A stretch of DNA of 40,711 bases from Oligoflexia bacterium (GTDB lineage: Bacteria > Bdellovibrionota > UBA1018 > CAIPTA01 > JAALKR01). A program made the translations under genes and the position numbers. Below the pieces are notes generated by a model, which saw only the letters and a program-made list of their open reading frames with translations, did no database searches and had not been told where the DNA came from. Numbering within the stretch: the first letter of the stretch is position 1; the number at the start of each line of letters is the position of its first letter. Shown here piece after piece: positions 28,277 to 37,365 of the stretch. The stretch is taken from positions 1 to 40,711 of the forward strand of contig JAALKR010000019.1 in the NCBI GenBank assembly GCA_011087955.1, given 5' to 3'.

Positions 28277-28549
28277 ATGCGAAATTCAGTCCGCTTAGTC
28301 TTTTTTTTGCTGGCGTTATCGATAATGCTAATTGATAGCTCTCCGGTCTATGCACAGAACACGCGCAAGAAAATCATTTATCGTAAAAAGACTAAAGTGG
28401 ATTTTAGTGATGCGGTTGTTGAGGGTAAGGGGAATAATCCTGAAGGCCTCTATGTTGTAATACCAAAAAAAAAGAAATTCAAAGGCTTACTGCGACTGCG
28501 TAGAAATTTCCATAAGGAACTGATTCGCGACACGCTCTTGTTGAAGTAG
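28277..28549 (+). CDS. small exported basic protein of the envelope cluster
   Basis: Signal-peptide-like MRNSVRLVFFLLALSIMLIDSSPVYAQ, then KKTKVDFSDAVVEGKGNNPEGLYVVIPKKKKF; lies between TPR and FHA genes. Confidence 0.6.
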   Translation: MRNSVRLVFFLLALSIMLIDSSPVYAQNTRKKIIYRKKTKVDFSDAVVEGKGNNPEGLYVVIPKKKKFKGLLRLRRNFHKELIRDTLLLK

Positions 28550-28558
28550 GGACGGAAA

Positions 28559-30598
28559 ATGAACGACGATTCAAAGAATGGCTCGCAGCTACAAACTGGA
28601 ATCACTAAAGCCGATCACGTCGCTGCTAATGCAGGCAAGAATGTCATTCGCTTGAATGTAGCGGCAGGGCAAGGCACTACGAGTGCTCAAAAGCGCTATC
28701 GTTTTCATAAGAAGCGCATCATAATTGGATCGGCGCATTCGTCAGACATTCGACTGCAGCAGCAAAATGTTTCCAATGTACATGCCATCATCGAGATGGA
28801 TATAGAATCAAAAGCTTATATCTATGATATGGCGTCTGGTTCTGGTGTTTTCATTAATGGCGAGAAAACGACTTCTCAGAGGCTGAAGACCGGCGATATT
28901 ATTAAGGTTGGTATTACTAATATCGAGTTTGATATTGAGCAGCTGCAGGAAGAGATAACGAAGTCCATTAAGCTTCCGCAGTCCATGCGTAATAGCGGGC
29001 CGCAGAGACTCTATTTTAATGACGAAGAAGATTTTTCGCCGCTGATCATTGAGGATGAGAGGGAAGTAATTAATATTATCGACTATCCAGAAGATGTCTA
29101 TGCTCTGCAGGTAGCGGTCTATTGGGGTGAGACGATCCTTGATATTCAACACCATGTGGATAAAGAAGCAGTTTGGATGGGGCAGGATCCCGGCGTTGAT
29201 TTGCTTGTACCTGAGATTTCTGCCGCATTTCCGTTTATCACTATGGAGAATAATGTCTATGTGCTGCACTTTACGGAGAATATGTCTGGAGTCATTCGTG
29301 CGGGCTCGGATGTTGAACACGTAGATGAAATTAAGGATCGTTTGCGATCTTCTCCAAGCGGAATGCATCGATCGATCAGAGGTAATGACCTCATTAAGCT
29401 TCAGATTGATGAGATCACTATTTTTATTAGCTACACACCGGCTCCGCCGCATGTTCGTCATCGTAAGTTTTTTGAAAAAGATGCGTTGTTCTTTAAATTT
29501 TTCCTACTCTCTTTAGTGCTATCTGTGAGTACAATCCTACTAGCATTATCTGTTGAGAAACCAGATAAGCTGGATGTGGATGAGTTGCCAGAGCGAGTGG
29601 TCGTCACGATCTTTAAACCTCCCCGTAAGGTAGAGCCGCCTAAAATTATTCAAAAGAAATTACAGCGAAAACTGCCAAGTATGGTGAAGCCGAAACCAAT
29701 GCTAAGTCCGGCACCAAAGCCGATGATAAAGCCAACTATGCGAGTACGACCGAATGGAGGAGGAATGCCGAGTACTCCCAGGTCTATGAATCAGGCAAGG
29801 TCTATGAATCAGGCAAGGTCTATGAATCAGGCAAGATCTATGAGTCGGGCAAGGTCCATGAGTCGGGCAAGATCTATGAGTCGGGCAAGGTCCATGAGTC
29901 GTACGATGCCTCAAGGATCGAGGAGCCGCCGCGGCGGTGGTAATGCTCGCAATCGTGGCGCTGGTGAGACTGGGGCCATCGAAACGCTTACAAAAGATCT
30001 TGGTGGCGCGATTTCTGAAGCTCTATCCGGAAGTGCAAAGGGAGTCCACTCAGCCGGTAGTCGAATCAAAGGCTACGGTGGTTTTCAGGCGAAGGGAGCT
30101 AGTGGATTTGGTGAAGCCGGTACTGGTAAAAAGAATAGTGGTGGTACCTCCGTGGATATCGCTAGCCGTGGTGATCGCAGTAGAGGCCTGGGCAAATATG
30201 GTAAAGGTAAGGGTGCGATCGGTCGCGGTGGTAATTTGGCCGGCGGTAGGGCTCGTCCACAAATTGAGATGGATGGCTCGGTGGAAACAGTTATCCTTGG
30301 CGGTCTTGATAAGGACGTGATCGAGACCTACATTAAGCGCTACTTAAGACAGATCCGCGCTTGTTATGAGCGGGAGTTGACGCGTGGAAACTCCAAACTT
30401 CGCGGCCGAGTTATGACTCGATTCGTGATTTCTTCTTCCGGTCGAGTGTCTCGGGCGGCAGTCGCGGCAACAAGTCTGAATTCGGCACGGGTCGAGACTT
30501 GCCTGACAGGGGTCCTGAAACGGATCAAATTCCCGGAGCCTCTCGGCGGTGGTGTGGTAGAAGTATCCTATCCATTCATATTCTCGCCTTCAAAGTAG
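28559..30598 (+). CDS. FHA-domain, single-TM protein with AgmX/PglI-type C-terminal domain (GltG/GltJ-like candidate)
   Basis: FHA core (RIIIGSAHSSDIRLQQQNVSNVHAIIE...GSGVFINGEKTTSQRLKTGDIIKVG), TM FFKFFLLSLVLSVSTILLALSV, Pro/Lys-rich periplasmic stretch, C-terminal IETYIKRYLRQIRACYERELTRGNSKLRGRVMTRFVISSSGRVSRAAV...CLTGVLKRIKFPEPLGGGVVEVSYPFIF. Confidence 0.8.
   Translation: MNDDSKNGSQLQTGITKADHVAANAGKNVIRLNVAAGQGTTSAQKRYRFHKKRIIIGSAHSSDIRLQQQNVSNVHAIIEMDIESKAYIYDMASGSGVFINGEKTTSQRLKTGDIIKVGITNIEFDIEQLQEEITKSIKLPQSMRNSGPQRLYFNDEEDFSPLIIEDEREVINIIDYPEDVYALQVAVYWGETILDIQHHVDKEAVWMGQDPGVDLLVPEISAAFPFITMENNVYVLHFTENMSGVIRAGSDVEHVDEIKDRLRSSPSGMHRSIRGNDLIKLQIDEITIFISYTPAPPHVRHRKFFEKDALFFKFFLLSLVLSVSTILLALSVEKPDKLDVDELPERVVVTIFKPPRKVEPPKIIQKKLQRKLPSMVKPKPMLSPAPKPMIKPTMRVRPNGGGMPSTPRSMNQARSMNQARSMNQARSMSRARSMSRARSMSRARSMSRTMPQGSRSRRGGGNARNRGAGETGAIETLTKDLGGAISEALSGSAKGVHSAGSRIKGYGGFQAKGASGFGEAGTGKKNSGGTSVDIASRGDRSRGLGKYGKGKGAIGRGGNLAGGRARPQIEMDGSVETVILGGLDKDVIETYIKRYLRQIRACYERELTRGNSKLRGRVMTRFVISSSGRVSRAAVAATSLNSARVETCLTGVLKRIKFPEPLGGGVVEVSYPFIFSPSK
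29780..29902 (+). repeat. about 7 x 18-bp tandem repeat encoding ARSMNQ/ARSMSR
   Basis: aggtctatgaatcaggca x3 then a(g/t)(g/a)tc(t/c)atgagtcgggca variants x3 plus a partial unit; in frame within the FHA gene. Confidence 0.95.
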
Positions 30599-30629
30599 CT
30601 CTTTGGGGGTGACGTAAGGGAGAGTACTC

Positions 30630-31070
30630 ATGCTGAAGTCACCTAACTTTATATATTTTCACCGTTTTTTGAGTCTTTTTTGCCTTCTGGCGCTACTCCT
30701 GCCATTTGCAGCCTGCACGAAAAAGGGGGAGAGTCGTAGTATTGAGCCCACGGAAGCCTTCGGAATGCTCCGTAATCGCTTCGCGATTTTACTCGATGTC
30801 CGTGAAAAAGAAGAACTAACGGATGGAATGGCCGAAGGTGCAGTTTGGATGCCGATGTCTATGATCAGAAAAGCAGGCAATGAGTGGTCAGAGTTTGTTC
30901 AAAACAAGCTCACCAAGGACAAAACAATAATTATTTATTGCGCTGTTGGTGGCAGAGCAGGGGAGGTCGCGGAGATCCTAAACGAAAAAGGCTTCAAGAC
31001 TGGAAATATGGGCGGGTTCAAGGACTGGGTAGCAGCAAAATTGCCAACGCAACCATCGGTTGCCCAATAG
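30630..31070 (+). CDS. rhodanese-domain lipoprotein
   Basis: Lipobox-like LLPFAAC after hydrophobic segment; rhodanese active-site loop IIYCAVGGRAGEVAEIL and GGFKDWV. Confidence 0.85.
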   Translation: MLKSPNFIYFHRFLSLFCLLALLLPFAACTKKGESRSIEPTEAFGMLRNRFAILLDVREKEELTDGMAEGAVWMPMSMIRKAGNEWSEFVQNKLTKDKTIIIYCAVGGRAGEVAEILNEKGFKTGNMGGFKDWVAAKLPTQPSVAQ

Positions 31071-31180
31071 CGGAAATGTAATTCTATCTCGACGGGGCAA
31101 GCGCTGTAAATTCGCGTTGCGACTTGCTGCGCTGTGGGCTATAACCTTACCATCTTCCCATATCCGCCAAGGAGCCATGT

Positions 31181-33385
31181 ATGCCGAATGCCAGCCAAAA
31201 TCGTAGCCAAGCCGTTCGCGATTCCATCAGTCATAAACCAAAGAAAATGCAAGTTCCGATGGATGATCTGGGACGAGTTCTGCCCGTCACAGATTATTTT
31301 GGAGTGAATCGTCTTTCTGCGGCTGATATTGCCAAAGAGCTGGAGCGAGAGGATGCGGACAAGCTTTTAGACTTAACTGCCCAAGGCAAGGGCTTAATGG
31401 ACAAAGACTTTGCCGATAAAGTGGCCAAAGTTGTAAGGAGCTGGGCAATCGAGAGGGGGATTACCCATTACTCTCACTGGTTTCAGCCAATGACCGGTGC
31501 GACGGCGGAAAAGCACGACGCCTTCCTTTCTTTCAATGAAAAGGGTGAAACGGTAGAGACTTTCACTGGGTCTCAATTGCTTCAGTCAGAGCCGGACGCT
31601 TCTTCATTCCCGTCTGGCGGCATGCGAGCTACATTTGAAGCCCGTGGCTACACAGCTTGGGATCTATCCAGCCCAATTTTCATCATGGAGGGAACAAACG
31701 GAAAGACCCTCTGTGTCCCCTCCGTCTTTGTTTCTTATCATGGGAACTCGCAAGATGAGAAACTGCCGCTACTTCGATCTGTACGAATAATCAATGAAGC
31801 TGCTTTAAAGGCACTTCACCTATTAGGTGAGTCAAACGTTAAGTGCGTAAAGGTCACTTTGGGAGCTGAGCAAGAGTATTTCCTAGTCGATAGAAGCTAT
31901 TTTTCCATTCGTCCTGATCTTATGATGACTGGTAGAACTCTGGTGGGCTCGCGTCCACCGAAAGGTCAGGAACTGGAAGATCATTATTTCGGCGCTATTC
32001 CTGCTCGTGTGACAGCTTTTATGCAGGAAGTGGAGTTAGAGCTCTATAAGCTGGGAATTCCAGCTAAGACTCGTCACAATGAAGTGGCACCAAACCAGTT
32101 CGAGATTGCAGCGATTTTTGAGGATGTGAACGTAGCTGTGGATCACAACCAGTTAATTATGGAAACGTTGAAGATAGTAGCGGACCGTCATAATTTTAAA
32201 GCGCTGCTGCATGAGAAACCATTCGCGGGTGTAAATGGTAGTGGGAAGCATAATAACTGGGCCATCGCAACAGACACGAGGGAAAATTTGCTTGAGCCGG
32301 GCGCTACTCCTCAGCAAAATTTACGCTTCCTTTATTTCCTTAGTGCTGTTCTTAAGGGTGTGCATCGCCATAATGGCTTAATGCGTGCCAGTATCGCGAA
32401 TCTAGGGAACGACCATCGTCTTGGTGGGAATGAAGCTCCTCCAGCGGTTGTCTCCACATTTTTAGGTGCGGAACTGACAGAGGTTCTCGATAAGATCAAA
32501 TCGGGCGAAAAGATGGAGAACGCAGAAAAGGCAATGATTGATTTTGGCATTTCACAAATTGCCCAAATTCGCCAAGACAAGACAGATAGAAATCGTACTT
32601 CTCCATTCGCATTCACCGGCAACAAGTTTGAATATCGTGCGGTTGGCTCTTCTGCTTCCTGTGCCTGGCCAATGACTTGCCTTAACGCGGCAGTGGCGGA
32701 AGCGCTAACGGAAATGAATACTGAATTAGAAAAGCGTTTTGCAGATACTAACGACAAAGAACAAGTGCTTCTCGAGTTGATTCGTGAGACAGTGGTCGAA
32801 TCCGCCCCGGTTTGTTTTGAAGGAGATAACTACTCTGAAAAGTGGTTAGCAGAAGCTGAAAAGCGTGGCCTCGACCACCTCCGTGGCACGCCACAAGCTC
32901 TTGCGGCCTATCACTACAAAAATACCGTTGATTTATTTAAAGGACAGCGCATCCTCAACGAAGAAGAAATGGAAGCTCGATTCAATGTATTTTACGAGCG
33001 CTATATCAAAAAAATTGAAATTGAAGCTGAAGCAATGCTTATGCTGTTAGATGTCTACATCCAACCTTCCGTTTCTTCCTACATCGGTGCACTTGCCCAG
33101 CAAGCTGCTGCTAGCAAAGCAGTCACCGGCTCCGCAGATTTCCAAGAGAGCCAAGTCAAAAAACTTCAAACCCTTCTCGATCAGCTCCATAAAAAACGAC
33201 TACAGTTAGAATCAGCTATTAAAGCGGCTTCCAAAGGCAATGAAAAAAATCGAGTTAAAATCCTAGGTGAAAAAGTGCTACCGGCGATCGAGTCAGCTCG
33301 CGAAATCAGCGATAAGTTGGAATGCATTGTTGGTGATTCGTATTGGCCGCTGCCGAAGTATCGTGAAATGCTCTTTATGAACTAA
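31181..33385 (+). CDS. glnA: glutamine synthetase type III
   Basis: 734 aa; GAEQEYFLVDRSYF, KTRHNEVAPNQFEIA, VNGSGKHNNWAIAT, NRTSPFAFTGNKFEYRAVGSSAS are GSIII (GlnN) signatures. Confidence 0.95.
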   Translation: MPNASQNRSQAVRDSISHKPKKMQVPMDDLGRVLPVTDYFGVNRLSAADIAKELEREDADKLLDLTAQGKGLMDKDFADKVAKVVRSWAIERGITHYSHWFQPMTGATAEKHDAFLSFNEKGETVETFTGSQLLQSEPDASSFPSGGMRATFEARGYTAWDLSSPIFIMEGTNGKTLCVPSVFVSYHGNSQDEKLPLLRSVRIINEAALKALHLLGESNVKCVKVTLGAEQEYFLVDRSYFSIRPDLMMTGRTLVGSRPPKGQELEDHYFGAIPARVTAFMQEVELELYKLGIPAKTRHNEVAPNQFEIAAIFEDVNVAVDHNQLIMETLKIVADRHNFKALLHEKPFAGVNGSGKHNNWAIATDTRENLLEPGATPQQNLRFLYFLSAVLKGVHRHNGLMRASIANLGNDHRLGGNEAPPAVVSTFLGAELTEVLDKIKSGEKMENAEKAMIDFGISQIAQIRQDKTDRNRTSPFAFTGNKFEYRAVGSSASCAWPMTCLNAAVAEALTEMNTELEKRFADTNDKEQVLLELIRETVVESAPVCFEGDNYSEKWLAEAEKRGLDHLRGTPQALAAYHYKNTVDLFKGQRILNEEEMEARFNVFYERYIKKIEIEAEAMLMLLDVYIQPSVSSYIGALAQQAAASKAVTGSADFQESQVKKLQTLLDQLHKKRLQLESAIKAASKGNEKNRVKILGEKVLPAIESAREISDKLECIVGDSYWPLPKYREMLFMN

Positions 33386-33387
33386 CA

Positions 33388-34218
33388 CTAGTCGGCTTCC
33401 TTTGTGATGCCATTCTGGCAACGTCGATAGGAATAGTCGTTCAATAATTCAAAATATTTTTCTTTGTGAGTCTTTGTTGGCTCTCGGCGCTTGTGGAATA
33501 AATGATATTGGATGGCATAGGACTTCATACCTTTTATTGTGGCGCCAGAGTTTCGAACACGTACAAATAAGTCCCCATCTTCGCCCCAATAGCTTTGATA
33601 ATCCTCATCGTATCCATTCACTTCAAACATTAGATCAGTGCTAATCGAATAATTAGAGCCAAGTAGGTCCATAACTTTATGCCGCTTGAAGAGCTTTTGT
33701 ATCAACGTATTCTGCATACGAAAGGCGCGGCTGAGGTTTTTTGTTTCCCCGCCCATAATGGATTGGAGTAATTTCCAGGTGGGTCTTTGATTAAAGCTTA
33801 AAACATTTTCTTCCGTTATGGTGCTGGTGATGTTAGGGCCTAAATCAATTCTGCGCCCCATAAAAAGCAGGCGGTTGTGCTTGGCGTGCATTCGTAAATG
33901 GTCTTCAACAAAGTTATGGTGTTGAAAGGTGTCGCCATCGACACAAATGATCACCGCGTATTTGTCTAAATCACGAAAAACATCGTTGTTGATTTTTGCT
34001 TTACGGTAGCCTTTATCTGGATGTGAGGCGTGGTGGAGGCGGCCAGGGAAAAAATCGAGAGATTGAGTGATCTTCTGCGCAATCTCAGGGTCTTCCCCAT
34101 CTTCTGCTATAAATATATCAAAATCTTCACAAGTTTGGTTTGTAAAGGAGCGTAGGCAAATGCCTAGCTCTCGTGCGCTTTTATAGGTGGTGATTACGAT
34201 CGCCGCTTGGGTCGACAT
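33388..34218 (-). CDS. glycosyltransferase family 2
   Basis: AAIVITTYKSARELGICLRSFTNQTCEDFDIFIAEDGEDPE, VICVDGDTF, WGEDGDLFVRVRNSG. Confidence 0.85.
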   Translation of the reverse strand: MSTQAAIVITTYKSARELGICLRSFTNQTCEDFDIFIAEDGEDPEIAQKITQSLDFFPGRLHHASHPDKGYRKAKINNDVFRDLDKYAVIICVDGDTFQHHNFVEDHLRMHAKHNRLLFMGRRIDLGPNITSTITEENVLSFNQRPTWKLLQSIMGGETKNLSRAFRMQNTLIQKLFKRHKVMDLLGSNYSISTDLMFEVNGYDEDYQSYWGEDGDLFVRVRNSGATIKGMKSYAIQYHLFHKRREPTKTHKEKYFELLNDYSYRRCQNGITKEAD

Positions 34219-35883
34219 TTAGAAGCTCTCCTGCAAAGAAAGTGCGTAGGCGTAGGCCCCGTCTTTGTGTAATAGCTCTTGGTGACTACCAACTTCCACA
34301 ATCTCACCGTTGTCAATGACGACAATTCGATCCGCCTTACGGATAGTGCTTAAACGGTGAGCAACTACAATAGAAGTTCTACCCTTTAACAAGTTATCGA
34401 GAGCAAATTGAACTAAGCGTTCATTCTCTGCATCTAAAGCAGACGTCGCTTCGTCTAGCAAAAGAATCGGCGAATCTTTTAGTAAGGCACGGGCGATGGA
34501 AATTCGTTGCCGTTCGCCACCAGAAAGTTTCTGTCCACGATCTCCCACAACTGTATTGAGTTCATTCGGCATCTGTTCAATAAATTTCCAAGCCTGTGCT
34601 GCCTTAGCTGCATCAATGATCGCTTCTTCCGAAGGTTGAAAATTCCCTGCTCGAATGTTGGCGCGCAAAGAATCGTGGAAAAGAAAAACTTCTTGAGTCA
34701 CTAATCCAATTTGTTCTCGCATAGAGCGAATGCGGAAATTACGAATATCCTCGCCATCGATTAATACGGAACCGGCATTTGGATCATAAAAACGGGAAAG
34801 GAGACCAAGGACTGTAGACTTTCCTGCACCACTTGGGCCGACCAAAGCGATCATTTCACCTTTGCGAATTTTTAAGGAAAAGTTTGTTAGCACTGGTCTT
34901 GTCGCATCTTCGTATTGGAAGGTTAAGTTCCGAAACTCAATGCGCTCTCGAAACCGTGGCATTTCTTTAGCGTCGGAGGCGTCCATAATGTCTGGAGTTT
35001 CATCCATCATTGAGAATATTCTTGTTGCGGCCGCCACACATTGATTATATTTGATATTCATGTCACCAAAGGTTCGAACTGTGTTCACCATCATAATTAG
35101 AGCAGTAAAGAAGGCCATCAATTGCCCTGGTGTCATCGAACCGGAGATGACTTCATGGCCTCCCATATAGATCACACCCGCAACAGCAATACCCGTAATC
35201 AGTTCCATGCTGGGGCGGACTAATTCTTCCACTCGCACTGACTTCAAAAGTGCTCTTGCCAAATCACGGTTGCGGACCATGTATTGGCCTTTCATAAAGT
35301 TTTCTAAATTAAATCCTTTAATGACTCGCATTCCGGTGAAGGTCTCTGATAACACTGCGGATACGTCTGCAGTTTTTTCCTGAATCCGATGGGTATAGCG
35401 CTTAGCATGTTTCCCCGTGTTAGCCAGTAAGAGCGCCACTAGCGGTGCTACCAAAATTGCCAGAGCTGCCAATTTCCAATTGAGCAGGAACATATAAACA
35501 AGGAGCCCAATGAAAAATATTGGCTCGCGTACAAATTGATTAATGCTCGCCACACCTATGATCATTTGGTTCGTATCGTGTACTACTCGCGAAACTAAGG
35601 AGCCGCCAGATTTTTTTGAATAGTAAGTAAGGGATAACTTTAGAAGGTGCTGGTATAAATCATTGCGGAGCTTTTGCACCACGCGAGTGGCGGTGGCGCG
35701 AATAATATAGAAATGAAAAAAGCGAACGCCAAAATTAACGATCAAAAGGGTTAGTAACGCAATTGGAAGCAGTGCTAAAGCATCCGCATCGCGGTTTACT
35801 AAAATTTCATCCGTTAAGTATTCCACACCTTTTGCTAAAATGCCTTTAATGCCTGCCATCGGAAAGGCGAGTAAGATCACCAC
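34219..35883 (-). CDS. MsbA-like ABC transporter (TMD-NBD); true start uncertain and probably further upstream
   Basis: ALVGPSGAGKSTVLGLL Walker A, QKLSGGERQRISIARALLKDSPILLLDEATSALD, VVAHRLSTIRKADRI. Tracked start is a GTG inside TM1; in-frame coding-like sequence (QQKKNQLLRISPYLKPYVPAII) lies upstream. Confidence 0.9.
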   Translation of the reverse strand: MVILLAFPMAGIKGILAKGVEYLTDEILVNRDADALALLPIALLTLLIVNFGVRFFHFYIIRATATRVVQKLRNDLYQHLLKLSLTYYSKKSGGSLVSRVVHDTNQMIIGVASINQFVREPIFFIGLLVYMFLLNWKLAALAILVAPLVALLLANTGKHAKRYTHRIQEKTADVSAVLSETFTGMRVIKGFNLENFMKGQYMVRNRDLARALLKSVRVEELVRPSMELITGIAVAGVIYMGGHEVISGSMTPGQLMAFFTALIMMVNTVRTFGDMNIKYNQCVAAATRIFSMMDETPDIMDASDAKEMPRFRERIEFRNLTFQYEDATRPVLTNFSLKIRKGEMIALVGPSGAGKSTVLGLLSRFYDPNAGSVLIDGEDIRNFRIRSMREQIGLVTQEVFLFHDSLRANIRAGNFQPSEEAIIDAAKAAQAWKFIEQMPNELNTVVGDRGQKLSGGERQRISIARALLKDSPILLLDEATSALDAENERLVQFALDNLLKGRTSIVVAHRLSTIRKADRIVVIDNGEIVEVGSHQELLHKDGAYAYALSLQESF

Positions 35884-36046
35884 AATAATGGCTGGAACAT
35901 AAGGCTTTAGGTAAGGCGATATGCGCAGTAATTGATTCTTCTTTTGCTGTGAAGTGCTCAGTTCAGTTCTCCGACCAGGTTAAGGGCTTGTCCCCTTATA
36001 GTATTTCACCTGCTCAGCCATACTATGCTATTTTGTCGGGAAAATG

Positions 36047-36310
36047 CTATGGGATTGTCGGCCCCATTCCATTTTGTTTTCTAGTGCAATGTTCATTGGA
36101 TAGTGTATTTGACGTCAGCTTAAACTGCCGGTCACCTGGACTGTCGAAGACATCGAAGCCGAAAATGCTTTGGCCGATTGCGCGAAACAGGGCCTTGGCC
36201 AGACGGGCAGTACTGGCGATCCTGAGAAAGTCCTTGTCGATCTTGATTCTCCTGTATCTAGTAGTGGTGCCGTCGTCAGCGGTAGTAGTCTCCCACTCCC
36301 TAATTACCAT
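36047..36310 (-). CDS. hypothetical small protein between the L,D-transpeptidase and ABC transporter genes
   Basis: 87-aa ORF with ATG, same strand as flanking genes; no recognised domain. Confidence 0.3.
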   Translation of the reverse strand: MVIREWETTTADDGTTTRYRRIKIDKDFLRIASTARLAKALFRAIGQSIFGFDVFDSPGDRQFKLTSNTLSNEHCTRKQNGMGPTIP

Positions 36311-36366
36311 TACTTTCTGTCCGATAGAACTAGCTATTCCAGAAAGTTGTGAATGGACGAAAATGG

Positions 36367-37272
36367 CTATTTGATCGAAAGTTCCACCAAAATTTTATAC
36401 TGATCGTTTCTTTCTTGTACGTAGAGCTCTTTCTTAGCTTCCAAAAAATAGCCCTTTTTACCGCCAGGCAAGGTTGACTCATAGGTCTGGTCAAAACGAA
36501 TGACATCGTATTTTTCATGGAAGAAAAACTCTATGTTTTCTGCTTTGACTGAAATTGTTTCATAAATTTTATTTAGGTGGCCCTTATACTTTCCATAGGC
36601 AAGTCGATCCATTTTGTCGTACGTAAATTCATAGGCATAAGAATCAACATACTTATCAATATCCTTTGAAGACCAAGCGGTAAGCCATTCATCTAGAAAT
36701 TTTTGCGCTTTTGCCCGCCGACTTGGGTTACGTTGAGCTTCAAAGTCTCGCGTAATGATCAATTTTGTCTCTTTTAGGCGCACATAAGGCCAAAGTTCTT
36801 CAATCTGTTCGTTTAAAACAATCACACACCCTAGGGAGTCATATTTCTTTTCCAAACGAGACGGATCGTTTGTTCCATGAATCAGAATATCAAAACCAGT
36901 CTTTCTGCCTTTGCGGTCCAACACATTTGGGTAGCTCACATACAGCGCCATGGAACCAAATTTTGGCTTTAACCCGTTGCTTGGTAGAGAGCGAAACTGA
37001 AACTGATAAATACCTTCCGGTGTTTTGCGATCACCTTCAATATTCTTATCCCCGATCACCTGTCCTAAAGTGGCATCAAATGTTTTAAATACTTCGAGGC
37101 CAGTTGCCTTATTTTTCGCAAGATAGAGCTTATTTACTTTCTTATCCACTACGATGACTACATCTTCTGAATGTGGCTTTGAAACTACTGCCTCCGCCCT
37201 CGCGTATACGCAGAAAGCTAAAAATAAAAAAACAGTGACCGATACTCGTGAACTTGGAAAAGCAGTGTTCAT
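36367..37272 (-). CDS. L,D-transpeptidase-fold (YkuD) protein with C-terminal NTF2-like region, Csd6-like
   Basis: Signal peptide MNTAFPSSRVSVTVFLFLAFCVYARA; DILIHGTNDPSRLEKKYDSLGCVIV catalytic motif; C-terminal FLDEWLTAWSSKDIDKYVDSYAYEFTYDKM NTF2-like start. ATG at 37272 gives a cleaner signal peptide than 37290. Confidence 0.8.
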   Translation of the reverse strand: MNTAFPSSRVSVTVFLFLAFCVYARAEAVVSKPHSEDVVIVVDKKVNKLYLAKNKATGLEVFKTFDATLGQVIGDKNIEGDRKTPEGIYQFQFRSLPSNGLKPKFGSMALYVSYPNVLDRKGRKTGFDILIHGTNDPSRLEKKYDSLGCVIVLNEQIEELWPYVRLKETKLIITRDFEAQRNPSRRAKAQKFLDEWLTAWSSKDIDKYVDSYAYEFTYDKMDRLAYGKYKGHLNKIYETISVKAENIEFFFHEKYDVIRFDQTYESTLPGGKKGYFLEAKKELYVQERNDQYKILVELSIK

Positions 37273-37365
37273 ATTAAGCGCCCCTGTCATATAATAATTA
37301 TATTAATGAAAACGGTGTGATTTTGTCAACCTAACGTGTAAGCGAAACTACAACTATGAACTCTT

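Noticed and set aside
29702-29914. Minus-strand ORF rich in Pro/Cys/His repeats (HGPCPTHRSCPTHGPC...)
   Set aside because: It is the antisense of the 18-bp repeat within the FHA gene; repeat translation in another frame, not an independent gene.
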